Assembly: GCA_963668185.1 (NCBI GenBank)
Contig: OY764162.1
Location: 62,001-126,000, forward strand
Direction: 5' to 3'
Origin: G963668185 sp963668185
GTDB lineage: Bacteria; Chloroflexota; Dehalococcoidia; Lucifugimonadales; G963668185
Length of the DNA stretch: 64,000 nt
Positions within the stretch are counted from its first letter, which is position 1. Each line of letters starts with the position of its first letter. Under the pieces are notes generated by a model that saw only the letters and a list, made by a program, of their open reading frames with translations, did not search any database and was not told the origin of the DNA. A program made the position numbers and the translations under genes. This document shows positions 16,656 through 25,144 of this stretch, one piece after another.

Positions 16656-19394
16656 ATGCCGGACGAGTTGACGCTGACCATAGATGGCACAGAGGTAAGG
16701 ACGACGCCTGGGAACAACGTGCTGCAGGCCGCGATGGACGCGGGAATCTACGTCCCGTATCTGTGCTACTACCCGGGCATGAAAGCCTTCGGCGCATGCC
16801 GGATGTGCGTGGTGAACGTGGAGGGCGGACGCGGCGCGCCGGCGTCCTGCACCACTCCGGTTGCCGACGGCATGGTCGTGAACACGCAGACCCCGGAGAT
16901 CGTCGCCCTGCGGCGCGGAATCATGGAGATGCTCATATCGGAGCACCCTCACGGCTGCCTGACCTGCCATCGCATCGACCTGTGCGGCCCCGCGGACATC
17001 TGCCAGAGGCACGTGTCCGTCAACGACAGGTGCGTCACGTGCCCCAAGAACGACCGATGCGAGCTCAAAGACACCGTCCGGCACCTTGAGCTGGACATGG
17101 ACACGCCGCTCACGTACAACAACCGTCGCCTGCCTCTCGCCGTGGACGACCCGTTCTGGGAAATGGACATGAACCTGTGCATCGTCTGCGGACGCTGCGT
17201 GAGGGTCTGCGACGAGGTCCGCGCCGACAACGCGCTCACCTTCCTGGAGCGCGCGGGACGCAGCCTTATCGGGACGTCCCACGGCGTATCGCTGCTGGAG
17301 TCCGGCTGCGAGTTCTGCGGCGCGTGCATAGACGTATGCCCCACGGGAGCGCTCGTGGAGCGCGAGCACAAGTGGGACAAGGCCGTCCGCACGATCACAA
17401 GCGTTTGCCCGCACTGCCCGGTCGGCTGCTCGATGAAGCTGGAGATCAACCGCAGGAACAGGGTCATACGCGCCATACCGGAACGCCGCGCAGAGGCCAA
17501 TCGCGGCCAGGCGTGCCTGAAGGGCAAGTTCGGCCTCGGTTTCGTCAACGACAGGAAGCGCCTCAAGAAGCCTCTGGTCAGGCAGAACGGCGAACTTGCG
17601 GAAGTATCGTGGGAGCAGGCGCTTGAGACCGTCGCTTCCAGGCTCCGGCCATATCGGGCCGGCGGCTACGCGCTGCTCACGTCGCCCAAGTGCACGAACG
17701 AAGACCACTACGTGGCCCAGAAGTTCGCCAGGACCGTGATGTCCACCAACAATGTGGACGTGTCCTCCAACGTGCGCCCCGAGCTTGTCAAGGCGCTTGG
17801 CAGAATGCTCGGACAGGAAGCCGGGACCAACCCGATCTGGGGCCTAGACGGCGCAAAGTGCATCCTCGTGGTCTCCAGCAACGTCACGGAGGAACAGAAC
17901 GTCGCCGCGGTGCCGGTAAAGCGCGCCTCCAGGGAGGGCGCGAAGGTCATCGTGATCGACCAGCGCGAGACGGAGTTGACGAGATACGCCAGCCAGTGGC
18001 TGCGTCCGAAGCCCGGCAGCGAGGCCGCGCTCATCGGCGGGATGCTCAGAGTCATCATGGACGAGTCTCTGGACGATCACGAGTTCATGGCCGATAGGTG
18101 CGAGGGCGCGAAGGACCTCAAGAACAGCCTCTGGGAGTTCGACCTGCTCAGGGTCGAGCGGCTCACCGGCATACCGCGCGACGAAGTCCAGGCCGCCGCC
18201 CGCGCGTTCGCTGAGAACGGGCCGGCTGCGATCCTGTACGGCCTGGAAACCGTGCCGGCCGAAGTCCGGGACGCCTGCGTCACGGGGCTGGTCAACCTCG
18301 CGCTGGCCACCGGCAACGTGGGCAAGGAGTCCTCCGGCCTCTACCCGCTCTTCCCCGGCGCAAACGAGCAGGGCGCAAAAGACGTTGGCTGCTCGCCGGA
18401 TCGGCTGCCCGGATACAGGCCGGTCGAAGACGCCGACGTGCGGACGGTGTTCGGCGAACTCTGGGGCGCGGCGATCCCCGAAGCCGAAGGACTGGGCGTG
18501 CGGGACGTTGTCGCCGCCATCGAGGATGGCCGGATCAAGGCCCTCCACGTCCTCGGCGATAGCGCGACCTTCACGAACGGCCAGATTGGCGAGTTCATGG
18601 CGGCGCTCGAAAAGCTGGAACTGCTGATCGTGCACGACACGGCGCCGAACGACCTCACGGAGTTGGCGCACGTGGTCCTGCCCGCCACGACCTTCGCGGA
18701 GAAGAACGGCACCTACACCAACATGGAACGCCGCGTACAACTGCTCCGGCCGGCCATCGGCCCGCGTGGAGAAGAGGAGCCGGACTGGCGGATTCTCTGC
18801 TGGATCGCCAGGGAATTGGGGGGCGAAGGATTCGACTACGAGTCCTCCGAGGACGTCTTCCGCGAAATCTCGGAACTGGCGGACATATACGCCGGCATCG
18901 GCTACGCGGACCTCGGCGTCAACGGGCTCCAGTGGCCGCGTGCCGATGCCGAGACGAACGGTACGCCGATAACGAACACCCAGTCCGGCGAGCAGGCGAA
19001 GCCTCGCATGGAGGCCATGTCGCTCGTACAGCCGCCGCCGCGCTTCGAGGCCGGCCTGTACCTCGCGAAGGGCCGCCTCCTCCACGATAACGACCGCCCG
19101 ATGACCGTGGTCAAGAACAACGGCTCGCCGTACGTCGAACGCGAGGAGATAGTTGAACTCCACGAGAGCGACGCCGCCGCGCTCGGCATATCGGACGGCG
19201 ATTCCGTGGTGGCGACCACGTCGTCGGAGAGCATCCGCGGCGCCGCCCGGCTGACAAGCCCGCATCCCGGCCTCGTTGCCGTAACCGGCCTGTTCGCCGA
19301 CGTCGTCACCGCGGCCCATGACAGTACGGACCCGGACCCGATGCTGAAAATCCCGGGACTGCCGCTGGAGCGGGTGGAAGTCGCCAAAGCGTAG
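16656..19394 (+). CDS. NuoG/FdhA-like molybdopterin oxidoreductase subunit lacking the formate dehydrogenase Cys/Sec
   Basis: The 912-residue protein has, in order, an N-terminal [2Fe-2S] domain (Cys about 36, FGACRMC), a His-Cys-rich [4Fe-4S] segment (HPHGCLTCHRIDLCGPADIC), a two-cluster ferredoxin (CIVCGRCVRVC about 175, CEFCGACIDVC about 218), a fourth [4Fe-4S] site (CPHCPVGC about 251 ... QACLKGKFG), a molybdopterin domain and the C-terminal dinucleotide-binding barrel. This is the FdhA/NuoG layout. In formate dehydrogenases the TNNVD segment is followed by RL(C/U)HS; here about residues 363-380 read TNNVDVSSNVRPELVKAL, with no cysteine or Sec. It therefore may not oxidise formate and could be an electron-transfer scaffold, as NuoG is. 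It is 55 bases after nuoF. Confidence 0.8.
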   Translation: MPDELTLTIDGTEVRTTPGNNVLQAAMDAGIYVPYLCYYPGMKAFGACRMCVVNVEGGRGAPASCTTPVADGMVVNTQTPEIVALRRGIMEMLISEHPHGCLTCHRIDLCGPADICQRHVSVNDRCVTCPKNDRCELKDTVRHLELDMDTPLTYNNRRLPLAVDDPFWEMDMNLCIVCGRCVRVCDEVRADNALTFLERAGRSLIGTSHGVSLLESGCEFCGACIDVCPTGALVEREHKWDKAVRTITSVCPHCPVGCSMKLEINRRNRVIRAIPERRAEANRGQACLKGKFGLGFVNDRKRLKKPLVRQNGELAEVSWEQALETVASRLRPYRAGGYALLTSPKCTNEDHYVAQKFARTVMSTNNVDVSSNVRPELVKALGRMLGQEAGTNPIWGLDGAKCILVVSSNVTEEQNVAAVPVKRASREGAKVIVIDQRETELTRYASQWLRPKPGSEAALIGGMLRVIMDESLDDHEFMADRCEGAKDLKNSLWEFDLLRVERLTGIPRDEVQAAARAFAENGPAAILYGLETVPAEVRDACVTGLVNLALATGNVGKESSGLYPLFPGANEQGAKDVGCSPDRLPGYRPVEDADVRTVFGELWGAAIPEAEGLGVRDVVAAIEDGRIKALHVLGDSATFTNGQIGEFMAALEKLELLIVHDTAPNDLTELAHVVLPATTFAEKNGTYTNMERRVQLLRPAIGPRGEEEPDWRILCWIARELGGEGFDYESSEDVFREISELADIYAGIGYADLGVNGLQWPRADAETNGTPITNTQSGEQAKPRMEAMSLVQPPPRFEAGLYLAKGRLLHDNDRPMTVVKNNGSPYVEREEIVELHESDAAALGISDGDSVVATTSSESIRGAARLTSPHPGLVAVTGLFADVVTAAHDSTDPDPMLKIPGLPLERVEVAKA

Positions 19395-19416
19395 AAGCCC
19401 CATGAGAGGATCCCGG

Positions 19417-19471
19417 CCCGCCCGTTCGTGTTGAGCTTAGCCCGCCCGTTCGTGGTGAGCCTGTCGAACCA
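19417..19471. repeat. Two copies of the CGCCCGTTCGTG palindromic-repeat family
   Basis: Between nuoG-like and the reductase gene the piece GCCCGTTCGTG(G/T)TGAGC occurs twice, the second copy continuing into CTGTCGAACC. The same element recurs elsewhere in the window (for example 49958-49982, inside a gene). Confidence 0.6.
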
Positions 19472-19492
19472 TGAAACCATGAGAGGAGCCTG

Positions 19493-20245
19493 ATGACTAC
19501 TGCCAAGAGACGCGCCTTTGTCAAGCCGAAGCTGGCCGAGGTCAAGGTCACGCGCCGCGAAGACCTCACGCACGACCTGTACCTGATGTGGATCGAAAAG
19601 CCCGAAGGATTCACGTTCAAGGCCGGCCAGTACTGCACCATCGGCCTGAACGGAATCGAGAGGCCGTACTCCATTTCGTCCGCGCCGTACGAAGACGAGA
19701 TCGAACTGTACGTCGAGACGCTCCCGCCCGACATCGGCGTCCTTACGCCAAAGCTGGATGAGTTGGTCGTAGGAGACTCGGTGACCATCAGGCCCCGCGC
19801 CAAAGGCATCTTCACCTTCAAGCCTCGCTGGCCCAACCAGGTCCTCGTCGGCACCGTCACCGGCATGTGCCCTTACGTGAGCTTCCTGCGCCAGTATATC
19901 CACGCGGGCATGGAAGGCCACCGCTTCTACGTTCTCGAAGGCGCGAGCTACGTTGACGAGTTCGGATACGACCGCGAATTCACCGCCCTCGAACGCGAGC
20001 ATCCGGACCTGCTCACGTTCGTGCCCACCATCAGCCGCCCGACGGAGGAGCGCAACGCCGGCTGGGCCGGCCAGACGGGCAGGGTCAACATGATTCTGGA
20101 AGAGTACGTGGAGCGATGGGGGCTTGCCCCGGAAGACACGCTCGTTTACGCGTGCGGCCACCCGGAGATGATCGAAGACGTAAAGGCTCGAATGGTCCCC
20201 AGGGGCTACAAGGTGGAGGAGGAACGCTTCTGGAAGGAGAGTTGA
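19493..20245 (+). CDS. Ferredoxin/flavodoxin-NADP reductase-like FAD protein
   Basis: The 250-residue protein has the ferredoxin reductase fold: an FAD-binding barrel with GQYCTIGLNGIERPYSISSAP (in the family's RxYS motif, about residues 43-65) and an NAD(P)-binding half starting GTVTGMCPYVSFLRQY (about 120) and ending with TLVYACGHPEMIEDVK. The end is an acidic/aromatic tail (ERFWKES) instead of the classical terminal tyrosine. GAGGAG precedes the ATG. It lies 98 bases after the NuoG-like gene, and I infer that it links the NADH module to ferredoxin or NADPH. It could also be an independent reductase for the Rieske or other oxygenases. Confidence 0.85.
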   Translation: MTTAKRRAFVKPKLAEVKVTRREDLTHDLYLMWIEKPEGFTFKAGQYCTIGLNGIERPYSISSAPYEDEIELYVETLPPDIGVLTPKLDELVVGDSVTIRPRAKGIFTFKPRWPNQVLVGTVTGMCPYVSFLRQYIHAGMEGHRFYVLEGASYVDEFGYDREFTALEREHPDLLTFVPTISRPTEERNAGWAGQTGRVNMILEEYVERWGLAPEDTLVYACGHPEMIEDVKARMVPRGYKVEEERFWKES

Positions 20246-20261
20246 CCCGCGTTCCCTGCCA

Positions 20262-22895
20262 ATGACCACCCCGGCCCGGCGCCAGTACCTCCGCATCAAG
20301 AAGGAACATCTCGACGAGATTCTCCTGTTCCGCATGGGGGACTTCTACGAGACGTTCGACGACGACGCCCGGACCGTCTCGCGGGAGTTGGAGATAGCCC
20401 TCACCTCGCGCGAAATGGGCAAGGGACAGCGCATCCCGTTGGCCGGCATCCCTTACCACTCGCTCGACGCCCATCTCGCGCGCCTGATCAAGAAGGGCTA
20501 CCGCGTCGCGATCTGCGAGCAGACGAGCGATCCGCTCCACTCCAGGGGCCTGATAGACAGGGAAGTGGTAAGAGTCGTCACGCCCGGCACCGTCACCGAA
20601 GACTCCGTCCTGAAGGGCAACGTCAACAACTACCTGTCCGCCGTCGTCATCGACCGCGACGCGGCCGGGCTTGCCTACGCGGACATCACGACGGGCGAAT
20701 TCGCCACTACCGTCATGCCTCTGGACAGGCTCGCGACCGAGATCGGCAGGCTCGAACCCGCCGAGATCATCGTCCCCGAAAACCAGGACGGCCTCCCGTT
20801 TGCGGCGGATGCCGCCCTCACGCCGGTCACGCCGGACGCCTTCCACCCGCAATGGGCCAGGGAGACGCTGCTGGACCACTTCGGCGCGGCGTCGCTGGAG
20901 GCGTACGGCTGCGAGCGCATGCCCCTGGCGGTCAGGGCCGCGGGCGCGGTCGTCGATTACCTGGGATCGACCCAGCGCGGCTCGTTGACCCGGATCGCCT
21001 CGCTTCAGACGTACTCTACCGACGCGTACATGGTGCTGGACCCGCAGACCAGGCGGAACCTGGAGCTGTTCGAAGGAGGCCGCTGGGGAGAGCACAGCGC
21101 GTCGCTGACCGCCGCGCTGGACCGCACCGGCACGCCCATGGGCGGAAGACTGCTCCGCCGGTGGATCGGGCAGCCGCTTCTGGACGTCGAACAGATCGTG
21201 AAGCGCCAGGACGCCGTCTCCTGGTTTCATCGCAGCGCCCTCCGCAGGGAGCGCGTTGCGGCCCGGCTGGAAGTGATCTCCGACCTTGAAAGGCTCGTTG
21301 GCCGCATACTGAACCTCACGGCCACGCCCAGGGACCTCTCCGCGCTGGAGCGCGGCCTGCGCGCCGCCCCGGAGATCAGGCAACTGCTGGAGGAAGACGA
21401 CGACCGCTCCCTCGTGGACTGGCTCGCCGCCGGCTTCAAGGACACGACCGAGACGGCCTCCCTGATTGGCCGGGCGATAGCGGAAGACCCGCCGATCTCG
21501 ATGGGCGAGGGCAGGGTGATCAGGCGGGGCTTTTCGCCCGAGCTTGACGACCTGCTGGAGTCCAGCAGGAGCGCGCGCGACTACATCGCGTCGCTGGAGA
21601 AGCGCGAGCGTGAGCGCACCGGCGTCAAGTCCCTCAAAGTCGGATACAACCGCGTCTTCGGGTACTACATCGAGGTGAGCAACCCCAACCTGTCGAAGGT
21701 CCCGGACGACTACGTGCGGCGTCAGACGCTGGTCGGCGGCGAGCGTTTCATCACGCCCGAAATGAAGGAGTACGAGACGCGCATCCTCAACGCCCAGGAG
21801 CGCATCGAAGAGATGGAGGCGTCCCTGTTCAGGCAGGTGTGCCGCCAGGTCTCCGACGCCTCGGCCCCGATAACGGCGACGGCGCGCGCGGTCGCCCGTA
21901 CCGACGTCTTCGCGTCGCTCGCCGAAGTGGCGTCGCTTCACGGCTACGCGCGGCCCGACGTGGACGACGGGCCGGCCGTGCAGATCAAGGGTGGCAGGCA
22001 TCCCATGGTCGAGCGCACGCTTCCGTCCGGCACCTTCGTGCCCAACGACAGCGACCTGTCCACGGACGATGAGCAGGTCGTACTCCTCACCGGCCCGAAC
22101 ATGGCCGGCAAGTCCACGTACATCCGGCAGGTCGCCCTGATCGTGCTGATGGCCCAGATCGGCAGCTACGTCCCCGCCGACTCGGCCCGCGTCGGCGCGG
22201 TGGACCGCATCTTCACCCGCGTCGGACTGCAGGACGACCTCTCCGTCGGCCAGTCCACCTTTATGGTTGAGATGGTGGAGACCGCCGCCATACTAAACCA
22301 CGCTACGGCGCGCTCCCTCATTGTGCTGGACGAGATCGGACGCGGCACCAGCACGTACGACGGCCTCGCGATCGCGCGGGCGGTGGCCGAGTACGTGCAT
22401 AACCACCCGCGGCTGGGCAGCAAGACGCTGTTCGCCACCCACTACCACGAGCTGACCGCGCTCGCGGACACACTGCCGCGCGTTCGCAACTACAACGTCG
22501 CCGTGTCCGAGGACCAGGGCAACGTCGTGTTCCTGCACCGCATCGTGCCCGGCGGCGCGGACAGGAGCTACGGCGTCCACGTAGCCCAACTCGCCGGAAT
22601 GCCCTCCGGCGTAATCCACCGCGCGTGGGAGCTCCTCAAAGACCTCGAACGCACCCCCCAAACCGACCACCGCGCGGTAGGGGCGTCCCTCGTGGGCGCC
22701 CGCCCCCGTCATTCCCGCGAAGGCGGGAATCCATCCCATCGTCCAACCGCCGCGCCCCCCGCAGAGCAGCTATCCCTCCTCGGAACACAAGACCCGGCGT
22801 TGGACGAACTCCTCTCCCTCGACATCAACGCCATGACCCCAATGGACGCCCTGAACAAACTCTACGAACTCCAGCAAAAGGCCCGCCCCCAATAA
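20262..22895 (+). CDS. mutS: DNA mismatch repair protein MutS
   Basis: The 877-residue protein recognises mismatches and signals with its ATPase. Landmarks are the mismatch-binding loop FRMGDFYETF (about 23-32, with the conserved Phe and Glu), the lever/clamp regions, Walker A GPNMAGKST (about 611), Walker B DEIGRGTSTYDG (about 689) and FATHYHEL. The C-terminal helix-turn-helix ending PMDALNKLYELQQK is intact. The variable linker before it (about 816-830) contains translated palindromic repeat (HSREGGNPS), described as a separate feature. No mutL is in the window. The ATG at 20262 is 17 bases after the reductase stop and has little Shine-Dalgarno sequence, so coupling to the upstream gene is possible. 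Confidence 0.97.
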   Translation: MTTPARRQYLRIKKEHLDEILLFRMGDFYETFDDDARTVSRELEIALTSREMGKGQRIPLAGIPYHSLDAHLARLIKKGYRVAICEQTSDPLHSRGLIDREVVRVVTPGTVTEDSVLKGNVNNYLSAVVIDRDAAGLAYADITTGEFATTVMPLDRLATEIGRLEPAEIIVPENQDGLPFAADAALTPVTPDAFHPQWARETLLDHFGAASLEAYGCERMPLAVRAAGAVVDYLGSTQRGSLTRIASLQTYSTDAYMVLDPQTRRNLELFEGGRWGEHSASLTAALDRTGTPMGGRLLRRWIGQPLLDVEQIVKRQDAVSWFHRSALRRERVAARLEVISDLERLVGRILNLTATPRDLSALERGLRAAPEIRQLLEEDDDRSLVDWLAAGFKDTTETASLIGRAIAEDPPISMGEGRVIRRGFSPELDDLLESSRSARDYIASLEKRERERTGVKSLKVGYNRVFGYYIEVSNPNLSKVPDDYVRRQTLVGGERFITPEMKEYETRILNAQERIEEMEASLFRQVCRQVSDASAPITATARAVARTDVFASLAEVASLHGYARPDVDDGPAVQIKGGRHPMVERTLPSGTFVPNDSDLSTDDEQVVLLTGPNMAGKSTYIRQVALIVLMAQIGSYVPADSARVGAVDRIFTRVGLQDDLSVGQSTFMVEMVETAAILNHATARSLIVLDEIGRGTSTYDGLAIARAVAEYVHNHPRLGSKTLFATHYHELTALADTLPRVRNYNVAVSEDQGNVVFLHRIVPGGADRSYGVHVAQLAGMPSGVIHRAWELLKDLERTPQTDHRAVGASLVGARPRHSREGGNPSHRPTAAPPAEQLSLLGTQDPALDELLSLDINAMTPMDALNKLYELQQKARPQ
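22708..22736. repeat. Palindromic element inserted in frame in mutS
   Basis: CGTCATTCCCGCG-AAG-GCGGGAATCCATCC matches the intergenic P1 repeat family of this window (ends GGATTCC and GGAATGACGG). It is read as RHSREGGNPS in the MutS linker. The adjacent bases 22678-22706 (GTAGGGGCG...CGCCC) look like a second element type. Confidence 0.8.
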
Positions 22896-22914
22896 GTCGG
22901 CCGCCGTTTGCTGT

Positions 22915-22995
22915 CATTCCGATCGAGCGAAGCGAGAGAGGAATCCAAAGCCTCCCGCCCTCCAAAGCCTCCCGCCCTCCAAAGCCTCCCGCCCT
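22915..22995. repeat. Palindromic element plus three 17-bp tandem repeats
   Basis: The element 22915-22946 (CATTCCGATCGAGCG ... GAGGAATCC) also occurs at 49160-49192. It runs straight into three exact tandem copies of CCAAAGCCTCCCGCCCT starting at 22945, 22962 and 22979. The stretch lies between mutS and the coaX promoter. Confidence 0.75.
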
Positions 22996-23012
22996 CGTCA
23001 CCCATCCGCCAA

Positions 23013-23021
23013 TGCTATAAT
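23013..23021 (+). promoter_or_regulatory. Extended -10 promoter of coaX
   Basis: TGC-TATAAT, a perfect extended -10 box, lies 47 bases before the GTG start of coaX with a GGAGGG ribosome binding site in between (23058-23063). Confidence 0.6.
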
Positions 23022-23068
23022 CACGCCCGGACGCGAGCGGCCCCGCCGCAGCGTACCGGAGGGAACCG

Positions 23069-23839
23069 GTGCTTCTTACACTGGACGTCGGCAACACCAA
23101 CGTCACCGCCGGCGTGTTCGACGGCGACGAACTCAAGGCAACGTGGCGCACCGCCACCGACCGCTCGCGCACCACGGACGAGTACGGCCTCGCCCTAAGC
23201 CAGCTTCTTCCCCTCAAGGGCGTCCCGGCCGATAGCGTGACCGACGTCTGCCTGTGCAGCGTCGTGCCCCCGTTGACCCAGAGCTTCGTCGAGCTCTGTC
23301 AGGAGTACTTCGGCGCAGATCCCCTGACCGTCGACGCGGGCGTGAAGACCGGCGTCCGCGTCCTGTACGACAGCCCCAGGGACGTCGGCCCGGACCGCAT
23401 CACGGACGCCGTGGCGGCCCTGCACCTGTACGGCGGCCCCGCCGTCGTCGTGGACTTCGGCACCGCAACCGTGTTCGACGCGGTGTCGGCGGGCGGCGAG
23501 TACCTGGGCGGAGCGATCGCGCCGGGCATCGCCCTCGCCGCGGACGCCCTGTACGCCAACACCTCGCTTCTGCGGCGCGTCCAGCTTGCGGCCCCGGACA
23601 CGGCCATCGGCAGGAGCACCGTCCACTCCCTGCAGTCCGGCATCGTGCTAGGCTACACGGACCTGGTGACCGGAATGGTGAAGCGGTTCCGGGCCGAGCT
23701 TGGCGGCGACTGCAAGGTGATAGGCACCGGCGGTCTGGCCGTGCTGTTCGAAGACTCGGGCATCTTCGACACGATAGACCTCGATCTAACGCTGGTCGGC
23801 CTGAGGCTGATCTACGGCATGAACCGGAACGGGCGCTGA
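23069..23839 (+). CDS. coaX: Type III pantothenate kinase
   Basis: CoaX phosphorylates pantothenate in the first step of coenzyme A synthesis. The 256-residue product shows LTLDVGNTNVTAGVFDGDEL (phosphate 1 loop, residues about 3-19), the pantothenate-region motif GPDRITDAVAALH with the conserved GPDR, and VDFGTATVFDAVSAGGEYLGGAIAPGIALAADAL (phosphate 2 and adenosine regions), ending in the GTGGLA motif. GTG 23069 with GGAGGG six bases upstream was chosen. coaBC, encoding the next two pathway enzymes' activities, follows after 45 bases, so the two probably form one transcript. Confidence 0.96.
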   Translation: MLLTLDVGNTNVTAGVFDGDELKATWRTATDRSRTTDEYGLALSQLLPLKGVPADSVTDVCLCSVVPPLTQSFVELCQEYFGADPLTVDAGVKTGVRVLYDSPRDVGPDRITDAVAALHLYGGPAVVVDFGTATVFDAVSAGGEYLGGAIAPGIALAADALYANTSLLRRVQLAAPDTAIGRSTVHSLQSGIVLGYTDLVTGMVKRFRAELGGDCKVIGTGGLAVLFEDSGIFDTIDLDLTLVGLRLIYGMNRNGR

Positions 23840-23884
23840 TACGGACGAAGCGCGAGGTCGTCAGGAACAATCAGGAACCCACAA

Positions 23885-25081
23885 ATGGCGAACATACTCG
23901 AAGGCAAGCGCGTGGTCCTCGGAGTCACGGGCAGCATCGCCTGCTACAAGGCCGCTGACCTCGCCAGCAAGCTCGTGCAGTCGGGCGCGCTCGTGGACGT
24001 CGTGATGACCGAGAACGCCGAGCGCTTCCTGTCGCCGCTCACCTTCCGCTCCCTGACCCACCGGCCCGTGTTCACCAGCCTGTTCGAGACCGAGTCCGAG
24101 CTCTCGATCAATCACGTCGCGCTGGCTGAGCGCGCGGACGCCGTCCTCGTCGCGCCCGCCACCGCGAACACGATGGCCGCGATGGCCGCCGGCTTCGCCG
24201 GCGACGCGCTCACCGCAACGGTGCTCGCGACCACGGCGCCGGTCATGGTCGCCCCCGCGATGGACGGCAACATGTGGGGGGCGGAGGCCACGCAGGCCAA
24301 CGCGCGGACGCTCCGGGACAGTGGCGTCACAGTGGTCGGCCCGCAGGAAGGACGCCTCGCGTCGGGGCAGACCGGAGCCGGCCGCATGACCGAGCCGGCG
24401 GAGCTTATCGACCACCTCCGCCTCGTCCTGGGCCGCGACGGCGACCTCGCCGGCAGGAAGATCGTCGTGTCCGCGGGCGGCACCGGCGAGCCGCTCGACC
24501 CCGTGCGCGTGCTCACGAACCGCTCGTCAGGCAAGATGGGCCGCGCGCTCGCTGAGGCCGCCAGAGACCGGGGCGCGCATGTCGCCCTCGTGACCGCCGC
24601 GGACATGCCACCGCTTGCCGGAGCGAAGATCATCCCCGTGGACACCGTCGCCTCCATGCGTCGCGCCGTGCTCTCGGCCTGCGAAGGCGCGGACGCCGTC
24701 ATCATGGCCGCCGCCGTAAGCGACTACCGCCCCGCCGAGGTCTCCCGGCAGAAGATCAAGAAGGCCGGCGGCTCCGAAGACCTCACCCTCGATCTCGTCA
24801 AGAACGAAGACTTCATGCTCGAGATTCCCGAGGGCGTCCTGCGAGTGGGCTTCGCCGCAGAAAGCGAGAACCTCGTCGAAAACGCTCGATCCAAGGTCTT
24901 TAAGAAAAACCTCGACCTGATCGCCGCCAACGACATCACTGAGGAGGGCAGCGGCTTCGGAGTCGATACCAACCGCGTCACGATCCTAGACCGCGAGGGC
25001 GGCGCGGAAGAGCTTCCCATGCTCTCGAAGTTCGACGCCGCCAACCGGATTCTGGACCGCGTCGCCGCGCTCCTCAGGTAA
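23885..25081 (+). CDS. coaBC: Bifunctional phosphopantothenoylcysteine decarboxylase/synthetase
   Basis: The 398-residue fusion makes 4'-phosphopantetheine. The N-terminal CoaC half (about 1-185) is an FMN protein with GVTGSIACYKAADLASKLVQ, the active-site histidine in SINHVALAERAD and APAMDGNMW. The C-terminal CoaB half begins at KIVVSAGGTGEPLDPVRVLTNRSSGKMG, where the family has T(A/S)GGT-x-E-P-I-D-P, and includes AAVSDYRP and GFAAES. One change: the CoaC cysteine position is not obvious from the text alone. AGGAA lies upstream of the ATG. coaX precedes it and valS follows with its own promoter. Confidence 0.96.
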   Translation: MANILEGKRVVLGVTGSIACYKAADLASKLVQSGALVDVVMTENAERFLSPLTFRSLTHRPVFTSLFETESELSINHVALAERADAVLVAPATANTMAAMAAGFAGDALTATVLATTAPVMVAPAMDGNMWGAEATQANARTLRDSGVTVVGPQEGRLASGQTGAGRMTEPAELIDHLRLVLGRDGDLAGRKIVVSAGGTGEPLDPVRVLTNRSSGKMGRALAEAARDRGAHVALVTAADMPPLAGAKIIPVDTVASMRRAVLSACEGADAVIMAAAVSDYRPAEVSRQKIKKAGGSEDLTLDLVKNEDFMLEIPEGVLRVGFAAESENLVENARSKVFKKNLDLIAANDITEEGSGFGVDTNRVTILDREGGAEELPMLSKFDAANRILDRVAALLR

Positions 25082-25096
25082 GGGCCGCCCGCAGCC

Positions 25097-25105
25097 TGCT
25101 AGAAT
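25097..25105 (+). promoter_or_regulatory. Extended -10 promoter of valS
   Basis: TGC-TAGAAT lies 39 bases before the chosen valS ATG. No T-box antiterminator motif is seen in the short leader. Confidence 0.5.
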
Positions 25106-25144
25106 TGGGCTGCTCCCCCATCACTTCCTGAGAGTTTGAACAAC

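Noticed and set aside
16656..19394. Calling the large subunit a formate dehydrogenase
   Set aside because: The catalytic Cys/Sec motif is missing, so only a NuoG/FdhA-like name is supported.
17844..20335. Long leftward frames opposite nuoG-like and the reductase
   Set aside because: Composition is rich in Arg, Gly, Val and Ala without domain signatures, typical antisense shadows of GC-rich genes.
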